Assembly (NCBI GenBank): GCA_035048495.1
Contig: CM068549.1
Coordinates: 11,208,000-11,271,999 of the forward strand
Length of the DNA: 64,000 nucleotides
Source: Euptelea pleiosperma
Taxonomy: Eukaryota; Streptophyta; Magnoliopsida; Ranunculales; Eupteleaceae
Direction: 5' to 3'
This document shows, piece by piece, positions 56,641 through 64,000 of the stretch. A program made the translations under genes and the position numbers. A model generated the notes under the pieces. The model saw nothing but the letters and a program-made list of their open reading frames with translations, had not been told where the DNA came from and did not search any database. Every line of letters begins with the position of its first letter. Position 1 is the first letter of the stretch.

Positions 56641-57100
56641 ATTTGTAAGACAACCAAAATTGGTTTTATTTACAAAGTTGACGAAAACCAAAACAAAGTC
56701 CCTCAATTTCAAAATTTTGCCAAAATCTAAAACAATAATTTTCCAATAATTAACGTTTGTAATTTTTATCACTGAGACAACAAGTGACGTTTTTAATTGA
56801 AATACCAAAAAAAAGCAACAATTACCAATTTTGCCCTTAACTCTTGGGCATGACTTGAAAAATGTGACTGAAACAAAGCTGACATGACTGCACGCCTACA
56901 TCTTTTTCTACGCCTACTCCTAGTGATGAATCTAGAACACTATTTTAGATCAACCGTCCGATTATCATCTAACAGCTGGGGATCACTCCAAAAAGCAAAC
57001 AACCTTTTTTGACGCCTATTCCCAATGACTCTTTAATGCCTCTACACTCAAGCAACCATCCGATTCTGATCAATGGATGGGGATCACTCCCCAAAAAAAC
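56641..57100. repeat. Unassigned; ~100-bp local duplication
   Basis: 'acgcctactcctagtgatga...caaccgtccgatt...ggggatcactcc' at about 56,910-57,000 recurs at 57,013-57,095 with changes. No gene is present. Confidence 0.6.
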
Positions 57101-57149
57101 ATCCACACGTCCTCTCAATAGTCGCATTTATGTTCTCATTTTTCAACAT

Positions 57150-57920
57150 CTATTTTTTCCTATTTTGTCATCTGTTTGTCCTATTTTGCCATCTATTTTC
57201 TCCTTCTCTATCATTTATTCTCTTCGATACATGATCAACAATAGCAATGAAAAAACTCACTATAACCACTTGAATTACTGACACCACACCATTCATATAA
57301 ACATGGATGAGTTCAACAACTTTTAATGGGGACGAATCATTTACGAGTCATTATATCATTCATGGTTGTGTTGCAATTTTGGTGATATGGGCTTTCCTAC
57401 ACATCCCTACACTAGGACCTAGGCGAATAAGTACTTAATTTCCTAGACTACTTAGATGAAAGCTTCCCTCCAAAATGTATAACATTAATTCGATCAAAGA
57501 GATTTTTAGGAAAATGAAAATTTCTCCCTTTGATGTCAAATTGACTGACAATGAGAAGAATAGTCATGTCATTGTAGAGGCAATCACGAAAGTTCCAACA
57601 ACCACCACCTTGCACATAAATAACCAAACAAAAAAAATTACAATTAATGTCATTTATTTTCTCTTTTTGTCATCTATTTTCCCCTACTTTGTCATCTATT
57701 TTCTTCTTTTTTGTTATATGTTTTCTCTTTTTTGATCATCTCTTTTGTACTACCCTGTCATTTGTTTTCTCCTCTTTGTCATTTGGTTTCTCTTTTTCTG
57801 TCATCTTTTTTCTCATATTCTGTCATCAATTTTCTCTTTTTGTCATCTATTTTCTCATACTCTATCACTATTTTCTATCATATATGCTCTTTTGTAATCT
57901 GTTTACAGGTATTTTGTTAT
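57150..57920. repeat. Degenerate 'tgtcatctattttctc' repeats
   Basis: A T/C-rich unit of about 23 bp recurs at 57,165-57,230 and again some ten times at 57,645-57,880. The hydrophobic open frames here (Phe/Leu/Ser-rich) arise from the repeat and are not membrane proteins. Confidence 0.8.
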
Positions 57921-58516
57921 CTTTTTATAGTTAAATAATGTGGTTGTTGGGAATCTCTATAAAATCATATCTTTTGGAGTTTTTGGTATGTTGTTATTTA
58001 AGTTTCCCTTGCTAGAAAACCAGTAAAACCTGATATTTTTACTTCCAAAACACATCTTGCTTTAGGTTTTGTGTGATGGGTATGTACGTTAGTTATATTA
58101 TATCAACCCATTTGAATCAATAACAGTTGTGGTTGTAATAGATGACAAGATCCATATGAACTAATGATAGTTGTGGTTATAACAAATGACAAGTTGTGGT
58201 TATACTTTTTACAGCTTGTTGTTTTTCAATGATTAGCCAGATTCTAAGCTTTCAACTTAATATACACATCATTCGTATACAAATACAAGTATGTATGTCT
58301 AAGTACGCTTATCATTACATTAAAGCATTTCTTCTGTCATGAGATTGTCTCAATTCACCATTCCTAGTTTCAGCACCCCATTTGTACCTCCCACTCAGAT
58401 TGTACTCATTTATATCATCAAGGCTGTTGTTACAGACTTGTACACATCATCCACCCAACTCGTTCTTTGGACTTGGCATGTGTCATCAGCTTCAAGATGA
58501 AATAACCTAGTATCTA
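57921..58516. other. No gene identified
   Basis: AT-rich sequence. A short duplication of 'gttgtggttataa' and 'atgacaag' occurs near 58,125-58,205. Confidence 0.5.
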
Positions 58517-60973
58517 TTTCACGCCCCAAAATCTAACACAGATCTCGAGGTGTGAGCGGTTCACCTAATGGTCTTCTTATCCATACAATCACTACACTCA
58601 GAGTTATAATGATATCTCCAGACGCTGGTAAGCAGCGGAAATATGGTCTCAAGTGTTATATGCGGCTATATATCTATTCTCCAAAAATAATTACAATGAT
58701 AATGCGATAAAATGTACTCTAATCATGAGAATTCAGAATTTATAAACGATAATGATCTCAGTAGTGATAATTTATATAATAAATGAGTATCTGATATTTC
58801 TAAATAAGTACAGAGCCAAAAATACGCAACAAAACTATACGGAAGCAATACCTAACAACGCTACCTTTCTCTAACAAATCTTAGTAATTCTTTTCAACTA
58901 ACATGCTCCAATCAATCGCTTGATATGTCGAATATCCTCGATCCTCTACAAAAGGTCTGGGGGTGGGTGAGCTTTTGGGGAAAAGCCCAGTAGTGGGGAT
59001 GTAGTTTAAACTACTCATGATTTCATTTCCAGAAAAAAACAGCCGATATAAACATGAAAACAAAAATCATAAGACAGTAACATGCATAGTCCATTGACAT
59101 ACAGTTCTAGTATTCAGAAAACAATAATACAAGAACTAATACTTAAAACAATGATAATATATTGCAAATAAAAATTCGAATATATGACGTCAAAATCATG
59201 TAACTCGAATACTCAAATCTGTCAACATGTAACCACAATAACGTATAGATAATAATTTTGATGATGCAGAATTTAAAGAGATTTTACCTTAGGCTATGAT
59301 CGGTATACCTACCCAGATAGAGGCTTATCCCAAAATTCACCGATGTGGGACACCATCATTAGCTCCTTAACGCGCGCTGCGCAATCTTCACCTATCATGA
59401 TTTTCTGGCCTGAGAACTGCCGTTTGACACCCATCGAACTCATCTGGTGCTAGTCCTGCGCTGCACCCCATGTTTCGGCTCAGGTCGCCGTTGGCCTATA
59501 TTATCACGTCGGCTAAACATTGGACGACTGCAAAATTTCTATGGATCCAAAGAAAGTCCGGGTAGAGTTCAATCATGCCCCGCGTCTAAATGCCTATTAG
59601 GCATGCAATGTAACCCTCAGCTAATCTACCGTAAACAATGCATCATACTGAGTTCCTCAAAAGAACCGAAACTCTAGGATAGTTGCTAATATTCCATGGT
59701 TCTAATGATACCCCATCCTATCAAGAGAACACACATACATAGGTACCGCCTCTATCTAAGAATCTACTAACCCTTTTAATTCACCCTGCTACATATAATA
59801 TATATAACCCTAAGCTTGCTAAAGCTTTTATTTTTTATTTAAAATATCTTTATTAGCTTTCAGAAAATCTTTCTATTTTCATTTCATTAATTTATTTGAT
59901 CACCCAGTACTCTGACATGTGTGTATGCTAGTAGGGGCCCCGACCTCGTAATCCATTTGTCCAAATCTCATCTGAAATCGACTGAAAGAATTGGGTCCAT
60001 TATGGCACCCACGGGTCCACTCAGGCCCCCAAACAAAATCCAAATCCATAAGTCTACAAATCCACAAATCCGGGGTAGCCTAAGCATCCCACACCTTCAG
60101 ACGTACTAGTAATCATGCATACCAAATCGTGTGAAGATCCACCTCTTTCATTCTGAAATTTTTAAATCCATTTTCATTTCCTTAAAGAACCATATAAACA
60201 CGACCGAGTGAAAACCCATTCATTTTCTGATAAACTTATTCTTTAAATAGTTCATGGAAAATTTGATGATTCTAAAGATAGCATCGATTAGCTCAACTAA
60301 CAAAACAAAATCAAGGAAAATTCGATAAATCCCTCAGATAATTATGACTTGATAAATCACTAGCGAAAATGATACTCGGTGATTCGTCAAAATCAAACAA
60401 GATAAAGAAAAGTTGGAATCCATTTAATCAAAAAGTCCTTTAGGTTAAAATTCTGAAAATTTGACTAAGACTGAAGAATCTGGATTTTCGAAATAAGTTT
60501 TGGGTTTGATCCCTAATCATCAAATTTTCTTCTTTTGTGCAAAAATTCTTTATAATTGTAATATTTCCAATACTATCTATCTGACTTCTTAATGTATCTT
60601 TATGATTTTAAAGTGTTAAATTGATATCCTTAAAGTGTATCTACTAAATGCCCTTGAAATGTTTTATTATTTATTTAGTGGATTGTCCTTAATTTCGTAT
60701 TTTTAAGAATATTAATTAATGATAATGATCTAGATGATTGAAATAACCTTAGTGTGATTGTATGAGTCTATACACGTCACTCATGGTCGTAGTTCATTAA
60801 TCAGCCTTTGACTTGTACTAGTCACTCGTTTCTATTTTCAGGTCTAAGTAGCCCAAGCGACATCAGCGAAATAGTTATCATTATTATGACAATATTCTAG
60901 TATTATCATGTATTATTATTATGGGTTGTTTTTTAGCTGAGGTGTTGAACATTAGTTGGAAGAAGTGGCCCAC
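58517..60973 (-). mobile_element. Probable long gypsy LTR or solo LTR
   Basis: On the minus strand the block ends '...cctcgagatctgtgttagat' and 'tttggggcgtga', resembling the LTR end of element G ('ggggcatgaca') and of Tekay-type LTRs. Central parts ('attttaccttaggctatgat', 'gtagagttcaatcatgcccc') look like the middle of such LTRs from memory. No coding region, primer site or second LTR is seen. The far end near 60.9 kb is not defined. Confidence 0.4.
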
Positions 60974-63900
60974 TGAAAGTAGGGTTTTTCCGTGTCGTCA
61001 ATTCGGAACCCCTAACTTCAACAATATTTATAAAATTCGATTATCTGCAAAATGTAACTTGTATAGCAGTACGTGTCGGCTGTCGAACCGCACTCGGTGT
61101 GAGTTAGCACAATAAGGAATTAAAACTGACAAATAATATACATAGAGAAATAAGAATTGTGGAAAGATGAGAAGGGCAAGTCGATTTAAAAACATCATTC
61201 ATTTGATATTCAGAATACCAAAATATCAAAAATCAAATTTCATTAATCATCGAAGAGTGCGTACATAAATCAAAATAACAGAAATAAAGAAAGTATGTAA
61301 GAAAGCATATAAAGGGTTGAGAGATGAAGGGGTAAGGGAAAGAAACGTCCATTGAAATCTCGGAGCTAAGGGAGCTACCGATCAAGAAGAGGATCGTCCA
61401 AGACTTCGATGAATGCTTCAATCAAGAGAAAAGTTTTGACAGAGAAGCATCCCATAACCTTTGAGGTAAGGCGCTACCGATCAAGAAGAGGACCGTCCAA
61501 ATTTCATGGAATGCTGCTCAATCGTGGATTCCACATCGGATCTTACCGGCCGAGAAGGTAAATGTGAATTGGCAAATGTACGATAATGTGCCCTAAGAAG
61601 CTCACCTTTTCACTCGCCAAAAGGAGTCGGCCAAGTGAATAGGCGATCGGCCTGAGGAAATAGTGAGAGAAAATATGAACTCTAGAGAGAGAAAATAGAA
61701 GGTAGAGAGAGAAAGTAGATAGAGAGCATGGAAATAGGGATGTCATGTCCCTTCCATGTCGTTTAGAGAGAAAGGAGATCTAGAGAGAGAAAGTAAGGGT
61801 AGAAGAGAGAGAGAAAGAGAATGTACCTTGTGGTACTTACCGGGCACATCGGGATCGATCCGAGATGAATGGAGATCGGAGAGATCGAGCGGTAAAGATC
61901 GACCCATGGGAATGATCCAAGATCGACCAATGATGGTCGGCAAAGAAAACATTGGCCATCGAAGATGAAGGTGTGCATGATGGTTGCTCCGGAATGGATA
62001 TGTGGATCGCGAAACCAAGAAGGATGCGCAGGTGTGGCATGCACTCTCATGCACGCACAAGTAGGGATCTCAAGATGGAGGTAAGCCCATGATTGGGCCG
62101 GCATGGCCAGCAAGGTGACGAATACACCAGGAGGAGGTCGTGGTGGTGATTGACTGCCTTTCTTGCTGGTCTAGCCAGCAAGAATGATGGTTGCAGGTCT
62201 GCTAGTGGGATTAGATGGAACCCACGACCTCTTGAGTTGCAGGTGCTTCAATGACCGGAGGACTTTGGTGGTGGTGGAACTTTAAGAGTGGCAAGAGCAC
62301 GTAGTGGTTGCAGACCTATGGAGGGTGTCCACTAGTGCCCACTAGACACCCGAAAGAGGAGGTGTCCGCCTGAGAACGTTGCTGGTTCAGGTTGCTGTGG
62401 TTGCAGGCCATGGAAGAAGGGCAACAGCATGAAAAATTCACAGATGAGTCAACACGATGGAGATGTGAGCCATTCCCTCACCTGTCACTTGATGGTTGGT
62501 GTTCGGCCAGAGTGCTCCAAAGGAAGGAGGAGCAGCCGATCGTGGGATCTTGCTAGAGTTGCTGGTTGTAGCAGGTAGCACACGACCATGAGAGGTGAAG
62601 GCGTCTGGTTTGTTAGTGTGGACCCCAGCTGATGGAGAAGAGGTTTTGGCGATGGTGTTTTGTTCGGCCGGAGTTGCAAGTCTGCAACTCCGGCGAGAGG
62701 AGAAGAAGATGCATCAAGGTGGCGTTTGCTGTACTGTACAACAACGTGATTGAGTCTTGCTGGTTGCAGCAAGGAGATGGAGGAGTAGAAGAAGCATGAC
62801 GGTGTGGAGGCTGTGGTGGTGGCGGTCGGTTTCCATGGACGAAACCGACCGGAAGTTGCAGGTGGGGTGTTTAACAGTGGTGCATGCATAGAAGGGAGGT
62901 AGGCAGGCCTGGAGGAGATCCTCGCGGGGTGGAGGGAGGCGTGTGCAGGTCTTTGCAGGCACGTGGAGAGGGAGAGAAACTGGAGTTGTTGTTGCAGACC
63001 TGCTGGAGTTGCAGGTCTGCCTGAAAAGGGGAGGAGATGGCCGGACTGAATCATAGAGGAGGAAGAAGGAGGTTCTTCCAGAGAGGAGGAGAAAGTGAAA
63101 CAGACCATGGTGACGCCCAGCAGCAAGAGAAAGATCGGCTGGAGAAATGAAGAAGGAGATCGTGGGGAGGAATGAAGAAGGTGATCGTGGGGAAGATGGT
63201 TCCCACGATGGCAGCCCTCACTATTCCTCCTCTAGATAGAGAGAGGAGAGTCGTGGGAATGGGTTGTTAGTGAGAGAAAAAAATGGGAGTCTTGGGTTGT
63301 TGGAGAGGAAATTGGGATTGTTAGTTGTGGAGTGGGGTCCACGGCTTGAGAACAAGCCATGAAAGTGTTAGGAGAGAGAATTGGACTTTTTCTCTTATGG
63401 GCCTAAGGGTTTGTTAATGTTAGGGTGGAAGAGATGGTAGATTAGGGACGGTTGGATGATTGGGAAGAATGCAATGCACTCACTTGCCATGGTTGCAAGT
63501 GGTTGCGAAGCCTTTGAACAAATAGATGCAATGCACTAACTTGCCATGGTTGCATTTGTTTGCAAAGCATGTGGCATGGATGCACGAGTGTGCATCTCAG
63601 TGAGTGAATCAAGCAGGGTTTTAGGATTAGGTGGGATAGTGGTCCTATGGAGATCTAAAGGCTCAGATGGAATATGGCGAGATCATAAGGGATTAAGATT
63701 GGAGATCAAAGATCGATGGTTGATCAGATTATCGGAATTGTGAGATGTGGGCAATTTGATCAAGGAGATGAGGATCGGACGGTTGATTTGAGGATCTAAT
63801 GGTAGGATGAGATGATCTAAGGGTTAGATGTTAGAATCTAGAGAGATGGAGAGGGAGGAGAGAGAATTAAGAGAGAGGAAGAGAAAATAATACAAAATAA

Positions 63901-64000
63901 AGGCAAAAGAGCCGGCGAAGGGTCTTGAACCCTGATCTTCAATGTAATCTTCAGTCGGCTTTAACCAATCACGTAAGTCATTATTTTATCTCATTTGGTG
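60974..64000 (+). mobile_element. Family X unit, copy D, cut by window end
   Basis: It starts TGAAAGTAGGGTTTTTCCG after 'gtggcccac'. It shows the same opening block and GA-rich tract, the palindrome at 62,668-62,693 and repeated gttgcagg motifs. It is already longer (over 3 kb) than A-C. A ~97-bp duplication ('gctaccgatcaagaagagga') lies at 61,376-61,420 and 61,468-61,515. The 213-codon minus-strand frame at 62,485-63,126 is Ser/Pro/Leu-rich, has no domain and is attributed to composition. Confidence 0.82.

Noticed and set aside
57647..57938. Hydrophobic Phe/Leu-rich frames resembling membrane proteins
   Set aside because: They come from the T/C-rich tandem repeat. Two overlapping frames look equally hydrophobic.
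59447..59677. 76-codon frame MLVLRCTPCFGSG...
   Set aside because: It lies within an LTR-like block whose sequence resembles non-coding LTR middles, and no domain is recognised.
1..64000. tRNA, rRNA, CRISPR arrays, bacterial operons or riboswitches
   Set aside because: None is seen. The content is plant nuclear repeat DNA, and the tRNA-like matches are retrotransposon primer sites.

Overview
The window is nuclear DNA of a flowering plant with a repeat-rich genome. The evidence is plant-type Ty1-copia and Ty3-gypsy retrotransposons, RTE and L1 LINEs, a CACTA transposon, a Helitron-type helicase, many MITEs, and one nuclear-style pentatricopeptide repeat (PPR) gene. There are no bacterial-type operons. 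I cannot name the species. Apart from the PPR gene, almost everything recognisable is mobile-element sequence in various stages of decay.

Layout. 1-2.6 kb: ends of an unclassified TG...CA family (called family X here), a GAA microsatellite and a cluster of ATCGAT palindromes. 3-4 kb: a possible bZIP exon remnant and a copia fragment. 4,955-10,173: a complete-ended CACTA element (TSD TCC) with a deleted transposase and a ~180-bp tandem array in its last intron. 10.2-12.7 kb: no clear gene. 12.7-18.26 kb: a decayed copia element on the minus strand with its 5' LTR and PBS. 18.7 kb: an exon of a small membrane-protein gene, probably broken. 19.4-21.9 kb: a nest of foldback MITEs. 21.9-25.0 kb: a gypsy LTR-gag-protease fragment, an L1 fragment and an RTE fragment. 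26.4-28.6 kb: the PPR gene with one frameshift. 29.0-31.1 kb: a hAT-like element (8-bp TSD) and a MULE-like MITE (9-bp imperfect TSD).

32.2-52.4 kb is one large composite. A chromodomain-type Ty3-gypsy element (5' LTR, PBS, gag, protease, RT, RNase H, integrase, chromodomain, 3' LTR) has a family X unit inserted in its RNase H-integrase linker with a 5-bp TSD. A stretch of pol plus the X unit is present twice, separated by 4.9 kb that carries a Helitron helicase. A different LTR lies just before the 3' LTR. 52.7-56.6 kb: an RTE LINE interrupted by another X copy, then a copia 3' end. 56.6-60.97 kb: low-complexity tandem repeats and an LTR-like block. From 60,974 a fourth X copy runs off the window end.

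The genes do not form a pathway. What the window shows is layered insertion, duplication and decay. The most unusual structures are family X, with a conserved GC-rich palindrome in every long copy, and the intronic tandem array of the CACTA element.
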